Shown here: positions 56,576-63,781 of the stretch, in pieces
Layout: every line of letters starts with the position of its first letter
Position numbering within the stretch: the stretch's first letter is position 1
Source of the DNA: a virus
Reading direction: 5' to 3' (one strand)
IMG/VR virus record: IMGVR_UViG_3300023179_006341
Location: 1-64,000 of that record
Length of the DNA stretch: 64,000 bases
Notes under the pieces: model-generated
What the model was told of the DNA's origin: nothing
What the model saw: the letters and a program-made list of their open reading frames with translations, nothing else
Databases searched by the model: none
Program-made: the position numbers and the translations under genes

Positions 56576-56784
56576 ATGACCATTTAAGAAATATAGCGAC
56601 TAAAGCGAGTCGTGACGTTGACCTAGTATATATGGGTGATGCCTATGCTAGGTCATTGACAAAAGCTATTATTAAAGACCTTACTGATGATCTTAGTAAG
56701 ATTAAGTGGGTAGGCGATGATGATGGATGGAATAAAGCTATTGATGCAGTCAAGGCTGAGTTAAAAAAACGTTATGGTGTTTGA
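56572..56784 (+). CDS. Hypothetical small protein
   Basis: A 70-residue charged helical protein (MNDHLRNIATKASRDVDLVYMGDAYARSLTKAI). Coupled by ATGA overlap to the membrane ORF upstream. No family recognised. Confidence 0.55.
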   Translation: MNDHLRNIATKASRDVDLVYMGDAYARSLTKAIIKDLTDDLSKIKWVGDDDGWNKAIDAVKAELKKRYGV

Positions 56785-56873
56785 ATTTGTTCAGATAATT
56801 CATTATACATTTTTATAATTTCTAACTTTGTTGGGTCGTGTTTATCATCATAGGGAACAGGGGTATCTTGCCA
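56772..56873 (-). pseudogene. Possible minus-strand gene remnant
   Basis: On the minus strand, 33 codons read as ordinary-looking protein (WQDTPVPYDDKHDPTKLE, ending QIQTP) and then stop, but an in-frame TAA immediately precedes them and no start exists. It lies in an otherwise empty gap. It may be the 3' end of a lost gene, or chance. Confidence 0.25.
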
Positions 56874-56897
56874 TTAAATTAAATTGGAGATGTTATT

Positions 56898-57035
56898 ATG
56901 TTCAATTTGTTTGTAAGTATGTGTTGTTTGCTGATAGCAACTAATGATTTTAAAGAGGGTTCTAATAAAGCAGGGTGGTTTGGTCTTATTGTGTCTGCTT
57001 GCAACTTTTCTGTATTCTTATTTAATTTTTTCTAA
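56898..57035 (+). CDS. Small membrane protein
   Basis: A 45-residue ORF after TTGGAGA. Two hydrophobic stretches (LFVSMCCLLIA and WFGLIVSACNFSVFLFNFF) flank a short charged loop. It may span the membrane twice. No family recognised. Confidence 0.45.
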   Translation: MFNLFVSMCCLLIATNDFKEGSNKAGWFGLIVSACNFSVFLFNFF

Positions 57036-57043
57036 ATACGAAC

Positions 57044-57178
57044 ATGGGCAATTTTATTTGGATGTTATTGTGTGCTTTATTATGTATCCTACTAGGATTT
57101 ATTATTGGATTTTGGATTGAAGTTTTTACATATTCACCATTAACAAAGGGTTTTTACGAATGCAAAGGATGTTGGTAA
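57044..57178 (+). CDS. Small membrane protein
   Basis: A 44-residue ORF with one long hydrophobic helix (FIWMLLCALLCILLGFIIGF, residues 4-23) and a short tail ending CKGCW. It lies between two other small genes with no ribosome site I can name. Tentative. Confidence 0.4.
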   Translation: MGNFIWMLLCALLCILLGFIIGFWIEVFTYSPLTKGFYECKGCW

Positions 57179-57179
57179 A

Positions 57180-57407
57180 ATGAAAATGTTTAATACGTTT
57201 GAAGTTGTAGAAGAGATGAAATCATGTGTGAAACGACCAATTGTTGTTCATGCTGTACAAGTTAATGAAGAATTCAGAGTAAATAGTTTAGAGGGTGATT
57301 ATGCACAAGGTAAGGCAGGTGATTATCTTATGCGTGGTATAAAAGGTGAACTTTATATTTGTGATAAAGAAATCTTTGAACAGACCTATGATTTTATTGA
57401 AAACTAA
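57180..57407 (+). CDS. PGDYG-like small phage protein
   Basis: A 75-residue protein. VKRPIVVHAVQVNEEF followed by KAGDYLMRGIKGELYICDKEIFEQTYD is a phrase common in small phage and bacterial proteins (PGDY-type). Its role is not established. It starts one base after the previous stop. Confidence 0.7.
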   Translation: MKMFNTFEVVEEMKSCVKRPIVVHAVQVNEEFRVNSLEGDYAQGKAGDYLMRGIKGELYICDKEIFEQTYDFIEN

Positions 57408-57415
57408 ATACTAAA

Positions 57416-57580
57416 ATGAAACCCGTACTAATCCAATCATTAATTAGGCATAATCAAAGACGTAAAGCATTAAAAGAACACGATGTAGATCATGCTCATG
57501 GTGGTCATAAGGATCGTTCAGGTTTTATTGTAATGTTAATATTAGTAATATGTGTAATACTTGCAATGGGTTTTAGTTAG
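57416..57580 (+). CDS. Small tail-anchored membrane protein
   Basis: A 54-residue ORF. A basic N-terminus (RHNQRRKALKEHD) and a His-rich middle (HAHGGHKD) are followed by a C-terminal hydrophobic helix (GFIVMLILVICVILAMGF). It might sit in the inner membrane with its basic end in the cytoplasm. No family recognised. Confidence 0.45.
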   Translation: MKPVLIQSLIRHNQRRKALKEHDVDHAHGGHKDRSGFIVMLILVICVILAMGFS

Positions 57581-57586
57581 AACAAT

Positions 57587-57823
57587 ATGAGCGATAAATT
57601 AAACGAAATAATCAAACGTGCAGGATTTAGTAGTACATATGAAATAGTGCGTCTTGAACGTTTGATATGGCTAACTGCTTTAGAAATTAGCCCATTGTTA
57701 TCTGCTGAGGATTGGGCAAAAGTTAAGGAATTATTAAAAATTCCTGATGATGCGTTACAACGTAAAAACTTTAATTATTTGACAAAATTAAAGCAAGAAC
57801 AACCTGAAGAATACATGAAATAG
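57587..57823 (+). CDS. Small helical phage protein
   Basis: A 78-residue protein (MSDKLNEIIKRAGFSSTYEIVRLERLIWLTALEIS). The N-terminus shares the xxIxKRAGx pattern with the 15350 protein. Helical; unknown role. Precedes a strong early promoter. Confidence 0.55.
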   Translation: MSDKLNEIIKRAGFSSTYEIVRLERLIWLTALEISPLLSAEDWAKVKELLKIPDDALQRKNFNYLTKLKQEQPEEYMK

Positions 57824-57838
57824 TTGTTAAAATACAAC

Positions 57839-57867
57839 TTGACAATATATCTAATTTTTACTATAAT
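57839..57867 (+). promoter_or_regulatory. Consensus sigma70 promoter
   Basis: TTGACA, 17 bases, TATAAT: a perfect host consensus. Spacer contains CTAATT. Drives 57897. Confidence 0.88.
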
Positions 57868-57896
57868 ATCTTTATAGTCAGATATAGGAGATTGTT

Positions 57897-58250
57897 ATGC
57901 CACTAGTTCAATACATGGATCATACCCACCCTGATGCATTCGTTGATTTTCCTGAAAAACTTGAACCCATGCATGGTTACACCAAACCATGCCCTATGTG
58001 TCAGTGCTACGGTGGTTGGAATCTTAAACTCCACGCATATCCACTCCATTATCCAAACACCCCCGAAAATCGTCATCGGTACTCCCATTTTCGTTCTAAC
58101 TGCTCACATTGTAACGGATGGGGTTACACACTACCTACCGAAACCTGCGATGGACATGAGTGGGAGAAAAAGTACAATCTTGGTAAATGTTTAAATTTGT
58201 ACGTGTGTAAAAAATGCAACAAGAATTGGGAAGTTGATTCTAGCGATTGA
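57897..58250 (+). CDS. DnaJ-type zinc-finger protein
   Basis: A 117-residue protein. CPMCQCYGGW and CSHCNGWGY resemble the CxxCxGxG repeats of DnaJ zinc fingers. A C-terminal CKKCNKNW with upstream CDGHEW may bind a second zinc. No J domain. It may bind proteins or nucleic acid. Strongly transcribed early, judging by its promoter. GGAG site before the start. Confidence 0.65.
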   Translation: MPLVQYMDHTHPDAFVDFPEKLEPMHGYTKPCPMCQCYGGWNLKLHAYPLHYPNTPENRHRYSHFRSNCSHCNGWGYTLPTETCDGHEWEKKYNLGKCLNLYVCKKCNKNWEVDSSD

Positions 58251-58268
58251 CAAATAATTGAGGTAAAA

Positions 58269-58496
58269 ATGAAAGTACACTCCGTAGGTTCAGTAGATTC
58301 AAGTAATACTCGCAACGTCATGATGGAGTTATGGCGTATGACCATGACTCAACGTGTTCAACATGATTTACAGCAACGTGTATCAGGTAGAAAAGTTGAT
58401 CCTGAACCACGTAGGGTAGAACCTGCTGTAAAAGTTGAAATTAGTGATTCAGCACGTTATATTTTAGCAACACAAGCAGTTGACAAAAATCATTAA
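58269..58496 (+). CDS. Hypothetical basic protein
   Basis: A 75-residue protein rich in Arg, Gln and Val (RVQHDLQQRVSGRKVDPEPRRVEPAVKVEI). A GAGG site precedes it. Possibly RNA or DNA binding from charge alone. No family recognised. Confidence 0.5.
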   Translation: MKVHSVGSVDSSNTRNVMMELWRMTMTQRVQHDLQQRVSGRKVDPEPRRVEPAVKVEISDSARYILATQAVDKNH

Positions 58497-58498
58497 TA

Positions 58499-58527
58499 TT
58501 GATAAACTTATTTCTATCAGATAACTA
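58499..58527 (+). promoter_or_regulatory. Possible sigma70-type promoter
   Basis: TTGATA, 17 bases, TAACTA. Weaker than its neighbours; precedes the 12-codon ORF at 58538 and the gene at 58607. Confidence 0.4.
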
Positions 58528-58537
58528 GTGAGGAATA

Positions 58538-58576
58538 AATGACTGAAACTCAAATGCACGATGCCATTATTAGCTA
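58538..58576 (+). CDS. 12-residue leader-type ORF
   Basis: GAGGAA followed by ATG and the reading MTETQMHDAIIS, then TAG. The ribosome site is good, but the peptide is tiny. It may be a leader peptide for the next gene or a truncated gene start. Confidence 0.25.
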
Positions 58577-58606
58577 GTAAATTTTAAATTTTTATGGATT
58601 AAAATA

Positions 58607-58807
58607 ATGCAAGAAAAAATTACACTAAATTTTAATGACTTGAACACTATTATGGAAGTATTGAAAGAATTTGAAATTAATCACTTTACAATTATCAAAA
58701 ATGGTGATAGTGGTATTGGTTACGATGTTGATTTACAATTTACCGCAGATTTTAAGGGTAAAATGGCAACAATTTGTATCCCAATTACAACAACTGATAA
58801 TTGGTAA
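58607..58807 (+). CDS. Hypothetical small protein
   Basis: A 66-residue protein (MQEKITLNFNDLNTIMEVLKEFEINHFTIIKNGDSGIGYDVDL), beta-alpha type. It has no clear ribosome site. No family recognised. Next to the consensus promoter at 58816. Confidence 0.5.
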   Translation: MQEKITLNFNDLNTIMEVLKEFEINHFTIIKNGDSGIGYDVDLQFTADFKGKMATICIPITTTDNW

Positions 58808-58815
58808 AAAAGTAC

Positions 58816-58844
58816 TTGACATGATGTCCTAATTCATTTATAAT
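58816..58844 (+). promoter_or_regulatory. Consensus sigma70 promoter
   Basis: TTGACA, 17 bases, TATAAT. Spacer contains CTAATT. Drives 58884. Confidence 0.88.
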
Positions 58845-58883
58845 TATTTCTGTAGTGATTGATAAACATCTTGGAGAAAAAAC

Positions 58884-59291
58884 ATGGCATACATGAGTCA
58901 GGAAAAGAAAGCAAAGTTAGCCCCTGCAATCAAATATATAATGAAAAAATATGGTGTCAAGGGTACGCTTGCAGTGAATCATTACTCGACTTTGGTGCTT
59001 AATATTAAGTCGGGTAAGATTGATTTTCTTAAATCCTACAATGAAACATGCGGTTTCCGCCCTAGCTATGTAGAAGCAGGGTTTAAGCCTCGTGTTGACT
59101 ATGTTGATGTAAATCCTTATTGGTACCATGAACACTTTGATGGTGTAGCAAAAGAATTCCTAACAGAAATTTTTGAAGCAATGAATGTTGGTAATCATGA
59201 TAGAAGCGACGCTCAGATTGATTACTATGATGTAGGTTGGTACGTAGATGTTAATATCGGTAAGTGGAATAAACCATACCAACTAGCGTAG
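58884..59291 (+). CDS. Conserved phage protein (LPD-like)
   Basis: A 135-residue protein. MAYMSQEKKAKLAPAIKYIMKKYGVKGTLAVNHYSTLVLNIKSG is a phrase I recall from many phages and mobile elements, sometimes annotated as a large-polyvalent-protein-associated domain. GDARxD-like DRSDAQIDYYDVGWYVDVNIGKW follows. Function unknown, widely conserved. GGAG site and consensus promoter upstream. Confidence 0.7.
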   Translation: MAYMSQEKKAKLAPAIKYIMKKYGVKGTLAVNHYSTLVLNIKSGKIDFLKSYNETCGFRPSYVEAGFKPRVDYVDVNPYWYHEHFDGVAKEFLTEIFEAMNVGNHDRSDAQIDYYDVGWYVDVNIGKWNKPYQLA

Positions 59292-59349
59292 TAAATTTAA
59301 ATTTAAATCACTTTGGGGCGTAATGCCCCTACAATTTTATGGAGAAATT

Positions 59350-59568
59350 ATGGAAGAAAACCCAAATAAAACTAGTACACTTCCCCCTTATTATACTCGT
59401 TATATTCGCAATGAAAATGGTAAGTTAGTGCTTGATCCTGAATGTGTAGCATTAGCAAAAAAATATTATTGGAAAGATAGACCTGCTTATGATCCTAATG
59501 ATCGACGAGTTATGATTGGACGATATGATGAAAATGGTACACTAATTCCTTTTTCTAAACCAAGATGA
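59350..59568 (+). CDS. Hypothetical small protein
   Basis: A 72-residue protein (MEENPNKTSTLPPYYTRYIRNENGKLVLDP), start ATG 59350 after TGGAG. A short GGGGC/GCCCC hairpin lies just upstream at 59314-59328. Tyr/Pro/Arg-rich. Overlaps the next gene by 4 bases. Confidence 0.55.
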   Translation: MEENPNKTSTLPPYYTRYIRNENGKLVLDPECVALAKKYYWKDRPAYDPNDRRVMIGRYDENGTLIPFSKPR

Positions 59569-59912
59569 GTGGGTATAGTTTAGTTAAAAGAATACATTCT
59601 TTAGAAGAAGAATGTGTTAAATTAGGTTTTACTATGTGTTATGCTAAACAATATCACAATACTTTTGGGGATGTGGTTGCTATAAAACCAAAAGACCAAG
59701 ATAGCCTACCTGTTTACAGCAGAGATGCTGAGTTATTTGTTGGAACCTTAGATGGTTTAGAACAATGGCTAAAAGGGATTGAGTGGGCTAGAAGATATGA
59801 TACAATGTTATTCGGTTCTAAACATAATGAGCGCAGGATAAAGAAAGAGCAAGAGCATAGAAACGTTGAAATTTTTAATATTATTAAGAATGAAAGGAAA
59901 GAGGAATTATGA
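59565..59912 (+). CDS. Hypothetical phage protein
   Basis: A 115-residue protein. DAELFVGTLDGLEQWLKGIEWARRYDTMLFGSKHNERRIKKEQEHRN resembles conserved phage proteins with a WLxGxxWAxxYD phrase. The end is a basic helix. Coupled to both neighbours by 4-base overlaps. Confidence 0.6.
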   Translation: MSGYSLVKRIHSLEEECVKLGFTMCYAKQYHNTFGDVVAIKPKDQDSLPVYSRDAELFVGTLDGLEQWLKGIEWARRYDTMLFGSKHNERRIKKEQEHRNVEIFNIIKNERKEEL

Positions 59913-60418
59913 TTACGTTAAAAGAATTTATGGAAGTCAATGACTACAAAGTGACAGAAGGTAACGACTATCTTTGGGATAGTTTTGGTCGTAATGCTTA
60001 TATGTTATCTTATTGGAATGGTAGCCATGATGGGTTTAATATGTCCATTCTCTTTGATACTGAAACACAAGTTGTCTACAAAGTAGAAGTATGTGATTAT
60101 AAGAATGAACGTGCTTATCGTTTGATTAATCCTGAATACAAACAAGGTTACATGGATGAAGCAAAACGTAAAAATGTTAAGCATGATGAAGCTTGGGATA
60201 ATGTAAATTATGTTGACCTTGAAACTTCTGAGGATTGGATAGTAAAAGCAGTTGCAATCAAAGAAGGAAAAGTGTATGATACTAGGGTGCAACTACCTAT
60301 TGAATTAAGTGATGAAGAATTCGCCACTATTGCTAGAATGGCGCATGATCGTGATATCACCTTTAACCAAATGGTTGAGCAAATTCTTATGCAATTTATT
60401 GAATCTCAAAAGGAATAA
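59909..60418 (+). CDS. Conserved phage protein with C-terminal RHH-like region
   Basis: A 169-residue protein. KEFMEVNDYKVTEGNDYLWDSFGRNAYMLSYWNG and SILFDTETQVVYKVEVCDY form a conserved N-terminal domain that I recall from T4-like and jumbo phages. The end (LSDEEFATIARMAHDRDITFNQMVEQIL) resembles a ribbon-helix-helix dimer. It might bind DNA. Function unknown. It precedes DNA ligase by two bases. Confidence 0.65.
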   Translation: MITLKEFMEVNDYKVTEGNDYLWDSFGRNAYMLSYWNGSHDGFNMSILFDTETQVVYKVEVCDYKNERAYRLINPEYKQGYMDEAKRKNVKHDEAWDNVNYVDLETSEDWIVKAVAIKEGKVYDTRVQLPIELSDEEFATIARMAHDRDITFNQMVEQILMQFIESQKE

Positions 60419-60420
60419 AC

Positions 60421-61755
60421 ATGCTAGAATCATGGGTTTATAAGTTAAATGAAAGCAATAGCCGTTTACATAAAGAATCAGTATTGCAAGAAGTACTTAA
60501 TTTAGAAACATTGGGAGATGAAAATTGTAAAATGTTTTTAAAATTAATTCATTTGACTTATAACCCATTTTTTACTTTTGGAGTAACTACATCACAAATT
60601 ACTCAAGGAGTTGAAAACGAAGAAAATCCTTGGGATGATTTTGTTAGTATGCTATCTTTACTTAACGGTAGAAATTTAACAGGTAATGCAGCACATAGTG
60701 CAATTCAAACAATGAGCTATCGTTTTAATAGTTCGACATGGAATGATTTTTGTGTAAATGTCATTAACAAAGATTTGCGCTGTGGAATTAGCGATAAAAC
60801 AATTAATAAAATTGTTAAAAATACCAAGTATGAAATTCCTATGTTTGGATGCCAACTTGCTACTGATAGCGAGGGTCGTCCTGAAATGTGTGGTAGAAAA
60901 CGTCTAGAACCAAAGCTTGATGGTGTACGTGTGCTGATGATATGTACTCCAACTGATGTAGGAGTCACAGTTACAAGCTATAGTCGTAACGGTAAAGTAT
61001 TCGAAAACTTTAGCCATATTGAAAACCAAATTAAAGGTAATTGGAATCAAATAGTACGCAATATTGCATCAAGTAATGTTAGCATGGGATTAGTACTTGA
61101 TGGTGAAGTTATGGGTGAATCATTTCAAGCACTGATGCGACAAGCAAGAAGAAAAGAAAATGCGAATGCTTCAGACAGTGTTTACCATATATTTGATTTA
61201 ATTCCACTCAATGATTTTAACCGTGGATATTGGAACGCACAATTGTTTAAACGTATTAATATGTTAAATGATATTAGGGAAATTATTGATACAATGCCTA
61301 ATGTTGAATTATTACCTAGTATTAAAGTAGATTTAGATTTGGCTGAAGGAGTTGATCAATTACATCGTTATGCAAATGATTGTGTTGCCCAAGGATACGA
61401 GGGTATCATGATTAAAAGCCTAGATGCACCATACGAATGTAAACGTAATCGTTTTTGGTTAAAATGGAAACCAACTATCACAGTGGATTTGGAGGTGATC
61501 GGTGTTGAAGAAGGTACGGGAAGAAATGTTGGACGCTTGGGAGCATTGGTTTGCCAAGGAATCGACAACGAGAGAGAAATTACAGTCAATGTGGGTAGTG
61601 GTTTTAGTGACATTGATAGAAATGAGTTTTATATTAATCGTAATATTATCATTGGTCGCACTGTAGAAATTCTTTCTGATGCAATAACACAAAATCAAGA
61701 TGGTTCATATTCGTTGAGATTTCCAAGATTTTTGAGGTTTAGAGATGATAAATGA
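60421..61755 (+). CDS. ATP-dependent DNA ligase
   Basis: A 444-residue ligase. Motif I KLDG with Lys165 (EPKLDGVRV) is the adenylated site. DGEVMGE is motif III-like, EGIMIKS motif IV and FWLKWKP motif V. An OB-fold domain follows (RNVGRLGALVCQG). Length and layout fit T4 gp30-type ligases. It seals nicks during replication and recombination and overlaps a small downstream gene by 4 bases. Confidence 0.93.
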   Translation: MLESWVYKLNESNSRLHKESVLQEVLNLETLGDENCKMFLKLIHLTYNPFFTFGVTTSQITQGVENEENPWDDFVSMLSLLNGRNLTGNAAHSAIQTMSYRFNSSTWNDFCVNVINKDLRCGISDKTINKIVKNTKYEIPMFGCQLATDSEGRPEMCGRKRLEPKLDGVRVLMICTPTDVGVTVTSYSRNGKVFENFSHIENQIKGNWNQIVRNIASSNVSMGLVLDGEVMGESFQALMRQARRKENANASDSVYHIFDLIPLNDFNRGYWNAQLFKRINMLNDIREIIDTMPNVELLPSIKVDLDLAEGVDQLHRYANDCVAQGYEGIMIKSLDAPYECKRNRFWLKWKPTITVDLEVIGVEEGTGRNVGRLGALVCQGIDNEREITVNVGSGFSDIDRNEFYINRNIIIGRTVEILSDAITQNQDGSYSLRFPRFLRFRDDK

Positions 61756-61997
61756 TGGTGAAATTATTCTATCCTCCTGTACGTGAATGGTTTATGGAAC
61801 ATCATTTTAAAGAATTTTGTATATTTGAAAATGAAACGTTTAAAAATTCAACACAAAGTCTATTTAACTTAGCATTAGAAATTAGGTTTAGGGATTATTT
61901 TGATCAATTTAATTATCCTATTGAATTGATTGATGGTGAAATATGTATTAATATGCCCGAATCTGAATTAACTTATATAAATTTAAAATACACTTAA
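61752..61997 (+). CDS. Hypothetical small protein
   Basis: An 81-residue protein (MMVKLFYPPVREWFMEHHFKEFCIFENETF) rich in Phe, Glu and Asn. Coupled to ligase by ATGA overlap. No family recognised. Confidence 0.5.
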   Translation: MMVKLFYPPVREWFMEHHFKEFCIFENETFKNSTQSLFNLALEIRFRDYFDQFNYPIELIDGEICINMPESELTYINLKYT

Positions 61998-62009
61998 AGG
62001 AATAATATT

Positions 62010-63227
62010 ATGGTAATGGTTGTTAAAAGCGAATGGCATCAAGTTGAACGAAGAGATGGTATTGACATTGATGTTGATATTTTACAGGAAATTTATCCTG
62101 ATTATGATGAAGAACAAATTCAAGAAATTTTAGATGGTCTTGAATCAGGAGAGCATGATATTGATGAAATTATTAGTGATGCATTTGATAATGATGTTGA
62201 ACTAGATTGGCAATATCTTAACCAAGATGATTGGTGGACTGATCGAAAAGGTGGATATGAGATTACATATAAGGTTGAAGATTGGGAATATCGTAAAGAA
62301 TATGAATCACCAAAAACACATAAATGTACTAAGTGTCGTTGGACAGGTACTAGATGGGAAACTCGTACACTTCATTTAAATGAAGATGGTTCTATACATC
62401 AAGAAGATGATTTAGAATTTGATTCAACTAAAGATGTTTGTCCAATGTGCGATAGTGATGTTGAGCTTACACCTGAAGGTATTGAAATCCAAGAAAAAAG
62501 CAATAAGTTAAGCAAAGAATTAGACGAAATGTATCCTGACGAAGCAGATGAATCTGAACAGGTTGAAGAAACTGTAGAAACTACTTACCAACGTGTACAT
62601 CCTGCGGGTGAATATACCATTCGTATATGGGGTCGTACATTAGAAGCAGGAATCGGTAATATCACTGAAGCGCAATATGAGTATTGGAGCGATGATGATC
62701 ACATGTATGACTTAAGTGATGCGTTAGATGGTAGTTATGATTACGAAGAAAATAAAGCACCTGAAGATGCAAAGTTTGAGTGTGAAGGGTATTATGATTT
62801 TAATGATGTAGCTGATTTTTATGGATACGAAGAAGATGATGTTCTTATAACCATTACAGATTCAAATAATAATGAAATTTATAGAGGTAATTTTTCAGGT
62901 ATTTTTGAACTTGGTCATGGTGATGAGGATACTTATTGGGATTGTAGTGAAGAGGTTGATGAAATGTATCCTAATTCATACGGTAATGGATTTTTCCTCA
63001 TGTACAAACAAGGTGGAAAGGGATCTTGTATGCAACATACTATTACTGTAACAGAGGAATTTGATTTAGCTAAATTTAAGATCCATACGGTTGATGTAGA
63101 TGGAATTAGTCATGTAAAAACTGTTTTTTATGGTGATGAAGAACTTGATGATCAAGGTATGGATTCTGAGCATGATAATTGGCGTGGACAGTGGTCTGAT
63201 TTTCAAGTTCATAAAATCAACAGATAA
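62010..63227 (+). CDS. Large acidic protein with CUE-like start and zinc site
   Basis: A 405-residue, strongly acidic protein. Residues 24-62 (ILQEIYPDYDEEQIQEILDGLESGEHDIDEIISDAF) look like a CUE/UBA-type three-helix fold. Two CxxC pairs (CTKCRW, CPMCDS) around residues 108-150 form a likely zinc ribbon. The rest is beta-rich and Asp/Glu-heavy. Acidity suggests DNA mimicry or a partner-binding role. CUE-like is a reading by eye; phages have no ubiquitin. AAAGGA before the start. Confidence 0.5.
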   Translation: MVMVVKSEWHQVERRDGIDIDVDILQEIYPDYDEEQIQEILDGLESGEHDIDEIISDAFDNDVELDWQYLNQDDWWTDRKGGYEITYKVEDWEYRKEYESPKTHKCTKCRWTGTRWETRTLHLNEDGSIHQEDDLEFDSTKDVCPMCDSDVELTPEGIEIQEKSNKLSKELDEMYPDEADESEQVEETVETTYQRVHPAGEYTIRIWGRTLEAGIGNITEAQYEYWSDDDHMYDLSDALDGSYDYEENKAPEDAKFECEGYYDFNDVADFYGYEEDDVLITITDSNNNEIYRGNFSGIFELGHGDEDTYWDCSEEVDEMYPNSYGNGFFLMYKQGGKGSCMQHTITVTEEFDLAKFKIHTVDVDGISHVKTVFYGDEELDDQGMDSEHDNWRGQWSDFQVHKINR

Positions 63228-63248
63228 TTATTAATTGTATTAAAAGAT

Positions 63249-63260
63249 GGTTATATAACC
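63249..63260. repeat. 12-bp perfect palindrome
   Basis: GGTTATATAACC in the 57-base gap between the acidic protein and the membrane genes. It could be an operator or a weak hairpin terminator (a few Ts follow). Confidence 0.4.
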
Positions 63261-63284
63261 ACCTTATTATTTTAGGGCTAAAAA

Positions 63285-63536
63285 ATGGGATCGTTTAATC
63301 GTAAAATTGTTGAATCGTTAGATTTACTAAACAAAATATTAGCAGCAATTTTTTTTGTTATGGCTATTACTACCCTTTATGGTGAAATGTTTGATAATTT
63401 TACAACAGCAGTAATTTCTGCTCTTGGTATACTTGTTGTTGGAATTGTTACTTGTGGATACACTGCAATCCTTATTAACGTTAATCAAAACATAGAAGCA
63501 ATACGTGAACATTTTACTCCATCCGAAAAGGAATAA
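63285..63536 (+). CDS. Small two-helix membrane protein
   Basis: An 83-residue protein with two hydrophobic helices (ILAAIFFVMAITTLYGEMF and AVISALGILVVGIVTCGYTAI) and a short charged end. Paralogue-like to the next gene in size and layout. No family recognised. Confidence 0.55.
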   Translation: MGSFNRKIVESLDLLNKILAAIFFVMAITTLYGEMFDNFTTAVISALGILVVGIVTCGYTAILINVNQNIEAIREHFTPSEKE

Positions 63537-63538
63537 TA

Positions 63539-63781
63539 ATGCGTAAATATGTTGATTTTTTAATTTGGCAAGTTAGTCAATTTGATAAAATTACTTGGGT
63601 ATTTTGGTTGACTTTTACACCTGCTATTATAGCTATGCTATTCGGTGAAATTGTTATTGGAACAGTTCTTGTAACAGGTTTTCTTTTAGTTGCAAGTGGT
63701 GCAATGCTTACTGAACGTATTAAAAGCAATTACGAAAAGTATAAACGTATTAAAGATGCTACTGAACAAAGTCCTTTCTAA
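63539..63781 (+). CDS. Small two-helix membrane protein
   Basis: An 80-residue protein with two hydrophobic helices (ITWVFWLTFTPAIIAMLFG and VIGTVLVTGFLLVASGAML) and a basic tail (RIKSNYEKYKRIKD). Two bases after the previous membrane gene; likely translated together. Its stop overlaps the next start. Confidence 0.55.
   Translation: MRKYVDFLIWQVSQFDKITWVFWLTFTPAIIAMLFGEIVIGTVLVTGFLLVASGAMLTERIKSNYEKYKRIKDATEQSPF

Noticed and set aside
59314-59328. Terminator at the GGGGC/GCCCC hairpin
   Set aside because: Only 5 bp with no T run, directly before a ribosome site; left as an unremarkable hairpin.
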